Assembly: GCF_001434295.1 (NCBI RefSeq)
Contig: NZ_AZFA01000010.1
Coordinates: 1 to 64,000 of the forward strand
Length of the DNA: 64,000 nt
Direction: 5' to 3'
Origin: Companilactobacillus versmoldensis DSM 14857 = KCTC 3814
Lineage (GTDB): Bacteria > Bacillota > Bacilli > Lactobacillales > Lactobacillaceae
The position numbers and the translations under genes were made by a program. Shown piece by piece: positions 52,347 through 61,008 of this stretch (positions are counted from its first letter, which is position 1; each line of letters starts with the position of its first letter). The notes beneath the pieces are model-generated. The model made no database searches and was not told the DNA's origin. It worked only from the letters and a program-made list of their open reading frames with translations.

Positions 52347-53219
52347 TTATTCTGCGTGAACGTCAAATGCGTTAAGCAATTGATCTTTGATACCGGGTGC
52401 ATCTGGATCATGTCTGCCTTCACCATTGCGGTCCAAGGCACGGATTGAATCCATTTCATCGGAAGTCAATTCGAAATCGAAGATCTCTTTGTTTGACTTG
52501 ATACGTGCTTCATGAACTGACTTAGGGAAGACGATGATGCCTTCTTGATGTTCGAATCTCAAGATAACTTGACCGACATCCTTGCCATATTTTTCAGCAA
52601 TGTTTTTAAGAACTGGTTCGTTAAACAGGTCTTTGTCACCTTGGCCAAGTGGACCCCATGCTTCAAGAGCAACATGATTTTCTGCCAAGATCTTACGCAA
52701 TTCTTTTTGTTGAAAATATGGGTCGAATTGCATTTGGTTGACACTTGGCATGACGTCAAAGTTAGGCACGAATTTGTTCCAGATCTTAGGTGTCATATTT
52801 GATACACCAATCGAACGGATCTTACCATCTTTTTGAGCTTCTTCCATGGCTTTCCAAGCTTCATCGACTTTACCGTATGGTTGGTGGATCAAGTAAAGGT
52901 CCATGTAATCCAAACCTAATTTTTCAAGTGAAAGGTCGATAGCTTTTTTAGCATCTTCATAAGCAAAATCTTGCAGCCATAATTTTGATGTGACCCAAAT
53001 TTGGTCACGAGGAATGCCACTGTCTTTGATAGCCTTGCCGACTTCTTGTTCATTGAAGTAAGCAACAGCTGTATCGATGTGACGATAGCCTAATTTCAAG
53101 GCTTCAGTAACAGCCTTATAAGTTGAGCCATCTGCAGGGATTTGGAAAGTACCGAATCCGAATGAAGGAATCTCAGTACCATCATTTAATTTTAAAGTTT
53201 GTAATATCTGTATTTGCCA
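52347..53219 (-). pseudogene. aldo-keto reductase 4 with an N-terminal frameshift
   Basis: The 2,5-diketo-gluconate reductase-like frame is intact from about 53190 to TAA 52347: HIDTAVAYFNEQEVG (Asp, Tyr), VTSKLWLQD (Lys), YLIHQPYGKV (His), FPKSVHEARIKSN. The natural start ATG 53219 (GGGAGA upstream) reads MANTDITNFK and then stops 2 codons later. Removing one A from the AAAA run (53190-53193) joins it perfectly to LNDGTEIPSFGFGTFQI. So there is a one-base insertion or a sequencing error. Without correction only an internal TTG at 53099 could start. Promoter copy C is intact upstream. Confidence 0.85.
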
Positions 53220-53267
53220 TGTATTAAATCTCCCTCTTTTTTTAGAGTTCCATAATGTAACAAGTTC

Positions 53268-53333
53268 ATTATAGTCGGAATATAAAAATAAAAAATTACT
53301 TATTAGTTATAGCAGTATACGTTTCATGCATAG
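53268..53333 (-). promoter_or_regulatory. shared redox promoter, copy C (aldo-keto reductase 4)
   Basis: Minus strand: dyad TATGC-N7-GTATA (53316-53332), 16 nt, GTAATTTT (53292-53299), -10 TATAAT (53268-53273). Confidence 0.73.
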
Positions 53334-53368
53334 CAAAAAACGACCGCATTTATCTGCGGTCGTTTCTA
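53334..53368 (-). terminator. terminator of the ABC transporter operon
   Basis: AAACGACCGCA / TGCGGTCGTTT hairpin with T-run on the minus strand. Confidence 0.9.
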
Positions 53369-53369
53369 T

Positions 53370-54896
53370 TTATTCAATCAAATTATGTGATTTCAGATAA
53401 TTATGAGCTACGACGCTAGCTTTCTTATGCTTGACCGTAACTTGATAATTCATCTTCTGCATATCCTCGGTCGAGATCTTGCCTGAAAGCTTGTTCAAGC
53501 TTTTGACAATCTGAGGATGCTTCTTGGCAAAGCTTTGTTTCATCATTGGCGCACCTTGATATGGTGGGAAGAAGTGCTTGTCATCTTTTAACACGACTAA
53601 ATGATACTGGCGTACTTGCGGATCAGTCGTGTAGCCATCGACTAAGTTGACTCTGCGGTCAGCGATAGCTTTATATCTCAGTGTTGGCTCCATGGTAGAA
53701 ACCTTGGCGAAATCGAGGTTGTACTTCTTTTTCAGACCGACGTATCCGTCAGCTAAATTAGAGAAGTCGGGATCAAACGCTGCGTGAACTTTATCATTGA
53801 CCCGTTCAAGGTCACTCAACTTGGTTACGCCATACTTCTTGGAGAATTCTTTGGTGACAGCCAAGTCGTAGCCATTTTCATATTCCATTGGTTTCAAGAA
53901 CTTCATCTGATGCTGTTCTTGAATCTGTTCACTGGCGACTTGATAGATCTTATTCGGATCTTTGGGGGTATTGCCCTTGTACTTAACTAACGATTCCAAG
54001 ATCGTCCCAGTAAATTCAGGGTAGATATCGATCTGGTTACGCTGCAAAGCCTTGAATAAGAAAGTCGTCCCACCAAAGTTAGGCTTTAATGTGACATCCG
54101 TTTGCGGATTATCCTCTTGGATCAGGTCTTTATACATGTTCATCAAAATTTCTGGTTCACTACCAAGTTTCCCGGCAATCGTCAAAGAAACTTTTTCCGG
54201 TTGCATAGCTTGATAGGCTTTGGTGCCACCGAATCCTAGCATGATCAATAAAACGATGATCCCACTGACATAGATCCGTTTGGAAGTACCACCGATATAT
54301 TTCAATAAGGCACTAAACAAGAAGGCTAGAACAGCTGACAAGACACCACCAATGACTAAGTAGGAATTGTTGTTCTGTTGAATACCTAACATGATGTAAT
54401 TACCTAGACCACCAGCACCGATAAAGGCAGCTAAAGTGGCGGTACCAATGATCATGACTAAAGCAATCCGAATACCGGAGATGATCATCGGCAAGGCCAA
54501 CGGAAATTCCAATCTTTGCAGCTGCTTCCAACGCGACAGACCAAAGGCCTCTGCAGCTTCTTCAAGGTTGGGATCGATGTTGGTCAATCCCGAGTAAGTA
54601 TTTTGATAAAGCGGCATGATCCCGTAAAGGGTCAAAGTAATAACTGCTGGAACCGTCCCGATACCAACAAGTGGGATCAACAGACCCAGTAAGGCTAAAC
54701 TTGGAATGGTCTGAATGATACCAGTCACTTGTAGCATCGCCTCACCCCAGCGACGGTGGTTTCTCAATAGGATCGCCAATGGAACAGCGATCACGATGGC
54801 GATAATGATAGAAATAAACGAAATACCAATATGTTCATATAACGAGTTCAATATCTCTCCATGTTGGGCCGAGATAGTTTGCATTAACGTGTTCAT
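53370..54896 (-). CDS. ABC transporter permease fused to substrate-binding domain (OpuC/EgtU type)
   Basis: 508 residues. The N-terminal permease (about 1-210) has six membrane helices and the EAA motif EEAAEAFGLSRWKQLQRLEFP. The C-terminal extracytoplasmic binding domain (about 235-508) includes LTIAGKLGSEPEILMNMY, PNFGGTTFLFKALQRNQIDIYPEFTGTI and DGYTTDPQVRQYHLVVLKDD. This fusion occurs in quaternary-amine importers (choline, betaine, carnitine) and in EgtU for ergothioneine. Which one applies cannot be read with certainty. It lies 3 nt downstream of its ATPase. Confidence 0.88.
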   Translation of the reverse strand: MNTLMQTISAQHGEILNSLYEHIGISFISIIIAIVIAVPLAILLRNHRRWGEAMLQVTGIIQTIPSLALLGLLIPLVGIGTVPAVITLTLYGIMPLYQNTYSGLTNIDPNLEEAAEAFGLSRWKQLQRLEFPLALPMIISGIRIALVMIIGTATLAAFIGAGGLGNYIMLGIQQNNNSYLVIGGVLSAVLAFLFSALLKYIGGTSKRIYVSGIIVLLIMLGFGGTKAYQAMQPEKVSLTIAGKLGSEPEILMNMYKDLIQEDNPQTDVTLKPNFGGTTFLFKALQRNQIDIYPEFTGTILESLVKYKGNTPKDPNKIYQVASEQIQEQHQMKFLKPMEYENGYDLAVTKEFSKKYGVTKLSDLERVNDKVHAAFDPDFSNLADGYVGLKKKYNLDFAKVSTMEPTLRYKAIADRRVNLVDGYTTDPQVRQYHLVVLKDDKHFFPPYQGAPMMKQSFAKKHPQIVKSLNKLSGKISTEDMQKMNYQVTVKHKKASVVAHNYLKSHNLIE

Positions 54897-54899
54897 CAG

Positions 54900-55826
54900 C
54901 TACTCCCCCTCGATTTCAAAATATTTCAGCAATTGCCGGTTAGTCGTCGAATAACCTTTGTCGTGATACTGAAATTTCAAAATAGGCTCAGTCTGGAGCT
55001 TTTCGACGACCTGACCAAACTTATCGATCGGTTCAAGGTCGTCGCGATAAGGAATACTCTTAATATTGTCAGACTCGATGAAAAAGTCGAGATCCCACCA
55101 ATGCGGAGTACCAGCGCCAAAGAAACTTTTGACAAATTTATTAGCTGGCTGATGCATGATCTCGTGCGGTGTACCCACCTGCTGAACTGTCCCGTGATTC
55201 AAAACAGCTATTTGTTGCCCCATTTTAAGGGCCTCTTGCATATCATGAGTCACAAAGACGATCGTCGTCTTGAATTGCTTTTGCAACTTCAAAACTAGAT
55301 CTTGCGATTTTTTCCGCAGGACCGGATCCAAAGCACTGAAAGACTCATCCATCAAAACGATCTTTGGCTCAGTAGCTAAAGCACGGATGATCGAAACACG
55401 TTGCTGTTGACCACCAGATAACTCGCTAGGCTTTCTTTTAGCGTACTTTTTTGGATCAAGCTCAACTGCCTGCATTAGTTCAGCAGCCCGTTGACGACGT
55501 TTTTTCTTGTTGACGCCTTGTTGCTCTAATTGAATGGCGATGTTGTCTTCGACATTCAGATTTGGGAAAAGACTGCTGTCCTGTAAAACATAGCCCATGC
55601 TCAAGCGTAGTTTTTGCATGTCGTATTCCTTGATCTTCTTATTATCGAAATAAACATCCCCGTCAGTTGGAACGGTCAATTGATTCAGCATCCGTAGCAA
55701 GGTGGTTTTCCCACTACCACTAGGACCGACCAGTACAAATATTTCATTATCGTTGATAGTCAAATTAACGTCTTTGAGCACGACGTTGTCCTCGAATCGC
55801 ATACCAACGTTTTTGTATTCGATCAA
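54900..55826 (-). CDS. ABC transporter ATPase (OpuCA/EgtV type)
   Basis: 308 residues from TTG 55826 (GGGGGGAG upstream); the upstream ATG at 55940 lacks a Shine-Dalgarno site. Walker A GPSGSGKTTLLRML near 33, Q-loop GYVLQDSSLFPN, signature LSGGQQQRVSIIRAL near 135, Walker B KIVLMDESFSALDP near 155, H-loop VFVTHDMQEAL. After the core comes about 75 residues with no CBS pair, unlike OpuAA/OpuCA of Bacillus. It powers the fused permease/binding protein. First gene of a two-gene operon. Confidence 0.9.
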   Translation of the reverse strand: MIEYKNVGMRFEDNVVLKDVNLTINDNEIFVLVGPSGSGKTTLLRMLNQLTVPTDGDVYFDNKKIKEYDMQKLRLSMGYVLQDSSLFPNLNVEDNIAIQLEQQGVNKKKRRQRAAELMQAVELDPKKYAKRKPSELSGGQQQRVSIIRALATEPKIVLMDESFSALDPVLRKKSQDLVLKLQKQFKTTIVFVTHDMQEALKMGQQIAVLNHGTVQQVGTPHEIMHQPANKFVKSFFGAGTPHWWDLDFFIESDNIKSIPYRDDLEPIDKFGQVVEKLQTEPILKFQYHDKGYSTTNRQLLKYFEIEGE

Positions 55827-56001
55827 AATGCTCCCCCCTAAAAAAGTACATTTATTATAAGAATAAATTTCTTTATTCCTAATTGCCAATGAACTGCTTA
55901 TTCCTAAATTACGTATTACATAACCAGTGTACCCTTTCAAGTTTTGATTTACTTATTTTAAATCAAAATATTAAAATATAAATTAATTATTTTTAGCAAC
56001 A

Positions 56002-56032
56002 AAAAAAGCCACAATCAGTTTGTGGCTTAATC
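56002..56032 (-). terminator. terminator of the multicopper oxidase gene
   Basis: AAGCCACAA / TTTGTGGCTT hairpin with TCAG loop, T-run on the minus strand. Confidence 0.85.
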
Positions 56033-56037
56033 TATTT

Positions 56038-57576
56038 CTACATTTTCATACCTAATTTCTTATAGGAATCCATGCCGGCCATCCAGAGATCTTCCGGCTT
56101 GATGCCCCGTTCTTTCGCAAAAGCGTTCATCAAAGTTTCCATATCCATCAACTTGTATTTTGGCATTGGCTTGTCTGGTTCGTAGGCCTGGATCTGGGCC
56201 ATCATACCGCCATCTTCGTGTTCCAGAATGTGGCAGTGATACATATAAAGACCTGGTAGATCGAAACGGACTAAGATCCGCACCGTCTCGCCAGGATTGA
56301 CCCCGACCGTGTCCTTGAAACCATGCTCGTTAGGATAAGGTTCATGGCCATTGCGGCTGATGACTAGAAATTCCGTCCCATGCATGTGGAAAGGATGGAC
56401 CATCCCTTGCTTGGGATCATTGCTGTTGACGATATCCCAGTACTGAGCTTTGCCGACTGGCTGAGTCGCATCGATCCGCTGGATCTGAAACTTCTTGCCA
56501 TCAATTTCAACGCCCTCATCCATACCACTCATGACTACTTTTCTAACTGGAGTCTGTGGGTCGACTGTTGGTGCTTTCACTGTGAACAAGTCTTCAGGGA
56601 TGACTGAATCATCTTTAGCAAATTTGTGGATCCTAAATTTCAGCAATGGGGTGTCATCACTGAATAATGTCACTTCATCGCCTTCGTGGTATCCTTCGAA
56701 ATCGATGACGATTTCTTGGCGCTCAGCGCAGGTGATCATCAAATGTGTCATTTTGATGGGATGCGGCAATAAGCTTTCGTCTCCAGCTATTTGGGTGAAT
56801 TGCAAATCATCGCTCAAATGCAGGCGCCATTCACGACGGTTGGCTCCATCAAGCAATCTCAAGCGCAATTTTTGTGTCGTAACATCGAAGTAAGGATTAA
56901 CAGTGCCATTGATCATTGCAGTCGGACCAGTGACTCCATCGGGATTGTAATCAGCGTGATAATCCAGTTGGTTGTTTTCATGGAATATCCGATCCTGTAA
57001 AACTACTGGGATATCATCGACGCCATAGTTGTTTGGTATATTTAATTCACTGCTATGTTTATCGGTCACTAAGACCATGGTGGCTAAGCCATGCCAGACC
57101 TGCTCAGCAGTCGAAGGACATGGGTGCGCATGCAACCAAGTCGTTGCTGCTGGCTGATTTAAAGTAAAGTCGATCTGCTTTGCTTCTCCAGGATAAACTG
57201 GAGCGTGGCAACCTCCATCAACGTATGGGCCAGTAACTAATAAGCCATGCCAATGAAAGGTCGTAAGCTCTGGCAGGTGGTTCTGTAGAGTAACGTGGAT
57301 ATGCTTGCCTGCCGGATAAACAATCGTTTTCCCGAGGATACTATTATTGTATCCCCAAGTCTTTGTTTTAGCTCCAGGCAAGATCTGGGTCTCGCCTGCT
57401 TGGGCTGTGACGGTGTAATAAACATCGTCCTTTGTTTCTTTATCAGGTTTCAACAATGGCGGAACGTTTAACGGTTTTTCGGGTGCATCTGCGACCCGCA
57501 AAGGAATATATGCTCCATCTTGCTTGTCAAAAGCCTTCTCATCAAAAAAATAATCTGTCGTAACTGTCTCAGTCAT
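56038..57576 (-). CDS. multicopper oxidase (laccase/CotA-like)
   Basis: 512 residues, three cupredoxin domains. Copper ligands: TFHWHGLLV near 110 and WLHAHPC near 150 in domain 1, then HPFHMHGTEF and MYHCHILEHEDGGMM near the C-terminus, the full type 1/2/3 set. There is no signal peptide, so it is cytoplasmic or spore-coat-like in type. Lactobacillar members oxidise phenolics and biogenic amines with O2. The C-terminal Met-rich end (LWMAGMDSYKKLGMKM) may bind copper. Monocistronic. Confidence 0.93.
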   Translation of the reverse strand: MTETVTTDYFFDEKAFDKQDGAYIPLRVADAPEKPLNVPPLLKPDKETKDDVYYTVTAQAGETQILPGAKTKTWGYNNSILGKTIVYPAGKHIHVTLQNHLPELTTFHWHGLLVTGPYVDGGCHAPVYPGEAKQIDFTLNQPAATTWLHAHPCPSTAEQVWHGLATMVLVTDKHSSELNIPNNYGVDDIPVVLQDRIFHENNQLDYHADYNPDGVTGPTAMINGTVNPYFDVTTQKLRLRLLDGANRREWRLHLSDDLQFTQIAGDESLLPHPIKMTHLMITCAERQEIVIDFEGYHEGDEVTLFSDDTPLLKFRIHKFAKDDSVIPEDLFTVKAPTVDPQTPVRKVVMSGMDEGVEIDGKKFQIQRIDATQPVGKAQYWDIVNSNDPKQGMVHPFHMHGTEFLVISRNGHEPYPNEHGFKDTVGVNPGETVRILVRFDLPGLYMYHCHILEHEDGGMMAQIQAYEPDKPMPKYKLMDMETLMNAFAKERGIKPEDLWMAGMDSYKKLGMKM

Positions 57577-57734
57577 TCGGATTCCTCCTCTTCACCAATT
57601 GAGTCCAGTTTAACATTAATATTTTAATATTTTTTATATGGCATTTTAGTTTAATGTTGCTATGAAAAAATATTATTTACTATACTATTAATCGGCGCAT
57701 ATCATGCTATACTTAAAACACATTTGAATACGAG

Positions 57735-57807
57735 ACATTTGGGGTGCGTAAAAGCTGAGAATATACCCATGGAACCTGATACAGTCAACACTGGCGCAGG
57801 AAAATGT
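57735..57807 (+). promoter_or_regulatory. TPP riboswitch aptamer
   Basis: Conserved TPP (thi-box) elements are in order: P1 ACATTT (57735-57740) pairs with AAATGT (57802-57807), with GGGGTGC, GCTGAGA, ACCC, GGAACCTGAT, then CACTGGCGCAGG. Upstream of thiW-thiM-thiE, so TPP should lower expression of thiamine salvage. Confidence 0.95.
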
Positions 57808-57834
57808 GAACCGTACAACGATACGGTAATCTTG

Positions 57835-57867
57835 TGCCCGTCGATTTTTTTCGACAGGCATTTTTTA
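57835..57867 (+). terminator. riboswitch-controlled terminator
   Basis: TGCCCGTCGA / TCGACAGGCA hairpin followed by T6, between the TPP aptamer and thiW. This is the expected expression platform for transcription attenuation. Confidence 0.8.
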
Positions 57868-57917
57868 TTGGACTCCTTTGTCGAGAATTCAAAAATAATT
57901 CAAGGGAGTTTTATAGG

Positions 57918-58433
57918 ATGAAAAATGCTTCACAGGTACAAAAATTAACTATGTTGGCAATCATGATTGCCTTGGACGTGGTACTATCACCCATTTTTCG
58001 GATTGAAGGGATGGCACCGATGTCGAGTGTTTTAAACGTCATCGGAGCGGTTTTACTAGGACCTTTTTACGTCACGATCATGGCTCTAGTCTGCGCAGTC
58101 ATCAGAATGACGATAATGGGGATCCCACCACTGGCACTTACTGGGGCTTTCTTTGGTGCCTTGTTAGCCGGATTAGGTTATAAATTCACCGGTAAAGTTT
58201 GGGGCGCTGTCCTTGGAGAGATCATCGGGACCGGTTTGATCGGTTCACTATTGTCGTATCCAGTGATGGTCTGGTTCACCGGCAGCACTAACGGAATGTT
58301 TTGGTTCTTATACACGCCAAGATTTTTTGGCGGAGCAATTTCCGGCTCGATCATTGCCTATATCGTTTTATTCAAGTTGAAGAACACCAGCCCCTTTAAA
58401 CGGATCCAAAGACTATTCGGGAGGATTGCCTGA
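57918..58433 (+). CDS. thiW: ThiW, putative thiazole transporter component
   Basis: 171 residues, ECF-type S-component-like membrane protein with about five helices: LAIMIALDVVLSPIFRIEGMAPMSS at the N-terminus and MGIPPLALTGAFFGALLAGLGY in the middle match ThiW. It is thought to bring the thiazole precursor (hydroxyethylthiazole) into the cell with a shared ECF energising module, which is not in this window. The start is ATG 57918. The stop overlaps thiM ATG (TGATG), so they are translationally coupled under the TPP riboswitch. Confidence 0.93.
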   Translation: MKNASQVQKLTMLAIMIALDVVLSPIFRIEGMAPMSSVLNVIGAVLLGPFYVTIMALVCAVIRMTIMGIPPLALTGAFFGALLAGLGYKFTGKVWGAVLGEIIGTGLIGSLLSYPVMVWFTGSTNGMFWFLYTPRFFGGAISGSIIAYIVLFKLKNTSPFKRIQRLFGRIA

Positions 58434-59269
58434 TGATCTATCGCAAGATTGATTATTTTCTGCCATTCGTCAAGGACGCTTTTCCTTTGGAAAAGGTACC
58501 TTTGGTTCAATGCATAACTAACGTGGTGACTATTGAATCAGTCGCTAATGCCCTACTCTATATCGATGCCAAACCATTCATGGGTGACGACCCACGAGGA
58601 TTCCCGGAATTTTTCCAACAAAATGACAGCTTATTCTTGAATTTAGGACATATCTCGGCTGACCGCGAAAAAGCAATCTTATCTGCAGCACTAATAGCAT
58701 TAGAAACAAAAACGCCAGACGTAGTCGACTTAGTCGGTGTCGCTGGTTCAAAGTATCGTCTCAAACTCGCCCGACAGCTGTTCGAATTACGTCCAACAGT
58801 CATCAAAGGCAATCTCTCAGAGATGCGAGCTTTTTGTGGTTTGACTAGTGCTGCCCGTGGCGTGGATGTTTCAATAGAAGATACTAACGAATCTGCGATT
58901 AATGACCTAGTCCAGGCGATGACGCAAATAAATCATTCCCATCCAGAAAGTTTGCTTTTAGCAACGGGACAGCGTGACTTGATAGTTTCTGATGGAAAGG
59001 CAATTTTTCTCGAAAATGGCACGTCACAGTTGGACCGATTCACAGGCACTGGTGACATTGTTGGTGCTCTGGTGACGGCTTTATTAGGTGCGGGAACGCC
59101 AGCTTTAAAGGCCACGATAGCAGCAATCAGCTACTTCAATCTAGGCGCCGAAAAAGCTCAGAAAACGACGATTGGTCTAGCAAACTTTCGCAATGAAACA
59201 CTTAATCAGCTGTCACTTTTAATGAACCAACCAAATTGGTACGGGGAGATTCGAGGTGGAACATTATGA
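58433..59269 (+). CDS. thiM: hydroxyethylthiazole kinase
   Basis: 278 residues, ribokinase-like fold. [30 protein letters not shown] at the N-terminus is typical Thi[15 protein letters not shown] near 125 lies at the substrate site, and [19 protein letters not shown] near 205 carries the catalytic region. It phosphorylates 4-methyl-5-(hydroxyethyl)thiazole for TPP synthesis. The catalytic Cys of the usual GTGCM motif is Asp-Ile here (GTGDIVGA). Overlaps both neighbours (1 and 4 nt). Confidence 0.94.
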   Translation: MIYRKIDYFLPFVKDAFPLEKVPLVQCITNVVTIESVANALLYIDAKPFMGDDPRGFPEFFQQNDSLFLNLGHISADREKAILSAALIALETKTPDVVDLVGVAGSKYRLKLARQLFELRPTVIKGNLSEMRAFCGLTSAARGVDVSIEDTNESAINDLVQAMTQINHSHPESLLLATGQRDLIVSDGKAIFLENGTSQLDRFTGTGDIVGALVTALLGAGTPALKATIAAISYFNLGAEKAQKTTIGLANFRNETLNQLSLLMNQPNWYGEIRGGTL

Positions 59270-59883
59270 TCGATTATCGGTTATATTTGGTGACTGCACG
59301 TTACGATTACTCCGATGAGAAATTTTTACAGATTATAGATGATGCTTGTGCGTCGGGAGTGACTTTAGTTGAGCTACGAGAAAAAGTTGGTACGACCAGA
59401 GAAATTTTTGAATTAGCGAAAAAAGTTAAACAAGTCACCGATAAATACGATATCCCCCTGATCATTGATGATCGGCTGGATATTTGCCTAGGTGTCAACG
59501 CCGCTGGCGTCCACATTGGCGATGACGAGATGCCAGTCGAAGTAGTCCGTAGATTGATCGGACCTGACAAGATCTTAGGAGTTTCAGCCAAAACCGTTGA
59601 ACGTGCTCAACAGGCAGAGAAATTAGGTGCCGATTATCTTGGCGTCGGTGCAATTTTTCCAACACAAACTAAAGTCAAAACTAAACGTACTTCAGTTGAA
59701 ACCTTGAAAGACATCATCAATTCCGTCAACATCCCCGTCGTGGCAATCGGTGGGATCAAAACTGATAATCTGGCCACATTTGAAGATATTCCTATCAGTG
59801 GTGTAGCAGTAGTCAGTCAAATCATGCAAGCAAATGACGCGGGACAAGTAGTTCGTAAATTTATTTCAACTTTGTCTAAATAA
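59266..59883 (+). CDS. thiE: thiamine phosphate synthase
   Basis: 205 residues, TIM barrel. [25 protein letters not shown] near 37, [26 protein letters not shown] near 65-90, [15 protein letters not shown] near 130 and VVAIGGI near 165 are the ThiE landmarks. It joins HMP-PP and HET-P to thiamine phosphate. ATG 59266 overlaps the thiM stop (ATGA). The operon has no thiD, so HMP phosphate kinase must come from elsewhere. Confidence 0.95.
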   Translation: MIDYRLYLVTARYDYSDEKFLQIIDDACASGVTLVELREKVGTTREIFELAKKVKQVTDKYDIPLIIDDRLDICLGVNAAGVHIGDDEMPVEVVRRLIGPDKILGVSAKTVERAQQAEKLGADYLGVGAIFPTQTKVKTKRTSVETLKDIINSVNIPVVAIGGIKTDNLATFEDIPISGVAVVSQIMQANDAGQVVRKFISTLSK

Positions 59884-59925
59884 AAAGAGAATGGTCTCGT
59901 TTGATCGAGATCATTCTCTTTAATT
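59884..59925. terminator. bidirectional terminator between thiE and mrr-like genes
   Basis: AAAGAGAATGGTCTCG / CGAGATCATTCTCTTT hairpin with 6-nt loop and T-run. Confidence 0.9.
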
Positions 59926-59926
59926 T

Positions 59927-60855
59927 TTAATAGTAATAATCATCTAAGGCGTAAGTCGTCACTGGCGTGATATGCAATTGATATTTTTCGACTAAATCTG
60001 CTAAATCTTGACCATTGATTAAGGTGACTGTATTAGTACCTTGAGTAGCCTTCATTTTAGCTTTGTCAGTAAATGAACTAGTAGTGACGAAGATCCCATA
60101 CTCAGCATTGAAACTATCCATCGCACCTTTGAACTTATCAATTTCTGGTTCAGAAACAGAACCTTTGGTATATCTTTTACATTGAATGGCCACTCGACTA
60201 GTACGAAATTCATCCGAAGTAAAATAACCAAAACCATCAATACCATGATCACCTGATCGAATGATTCCTCGTTTTTTATCGATCGTTACACCCATTTTAG
60301 AAATCAATAAGCGCGAAAAGCTTTCAAATTTCCCCGGATCAAATTGCATCAATTGGTTGATCAGTTCAGTTTTCCAAGTTGTTTCTGCGGTATCTTCTTT
60401 GTCTGATGAATCAGCAGAGATTGTATCATCAGTATCTTCAATCGACTTGGATTCAGACTGTTCGGCTTTAGCTAACTGGTTCTTAATTTTACGTTCTTCA
60501 TCCTTCTTATTCCAATAAGCATCCATCATATCTTGTTGCTCAGGTGTTGGAAAATCTTTCAAATCATCGTTCCTACCTAAATCAGTTAAGACGATATCCC
60601 CGTTACGAATAGGTTTTTCAACGTATCCTATATGAGTTAAATTTTGAATACCAAAATTAAAGTCAAACATGAATGGATTATATTTCTTCCCACTCGGTGG
60701 TGTCTTGGAGCCGAAGACATCCTGGTATTTTAAACCATCATATCCACCATTAGCTATTTCTTTTCTGATATTTTTCTAGAAGCAGACCCCCCTAAGGTCC
60801 TCAAGGCTAAAACAACTGCTTTATCAACGTTTCTTCTCTGATATGTATATGACAA
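59927..60855 (-). pseudogene. Mrr-type (type IV) restriction endonuclease with a frameshift
   Basis: The C-terminal 247 residues are open: FDFNFGIQNLTHIGYVEKP (winged helix end), an acidic linker, then the Mrr catalytic domain MQFDPGKFESFSRLLISKMG...GDHGIDGFGYF...VAIQCKRYTKGSV with the PD-(D/E)XK-like D...QCK (Gln variant). Upstream, a TTG at 60855 with GAGGGG encodes SYTYQRRNVDKAVVLALRTL and runs into a stop. Adding one A to the run at 60771-60775 joins the two into a normal Mrr of about 309 residues. Mrr-type enzymes cut methylated foreign DNA. Real loss or a homopolymer error cannot be told apart here. Confidence 0.85.
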
Positions 60856-61008
60856 TTTAATCCCCTCGATTTACGCCAAAAATTAATAACATTTAAATTG
60901 TACATTAAGGTAGTGAACTTCACACTAAATATCACTAATTTCAGTCATCTATAAACATTCAATTTGTGCTATGATATAAAACCAATCATACAAAAGAAGG
61001 TCCAGCTT

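Noticed and set aside
57834-57917. Upstream in-frame extension of thiW
   Set aside because: It runs through the riboswitch terminator hairpin, and the ATG at 57918 gives the normal ThiW N-terminus.
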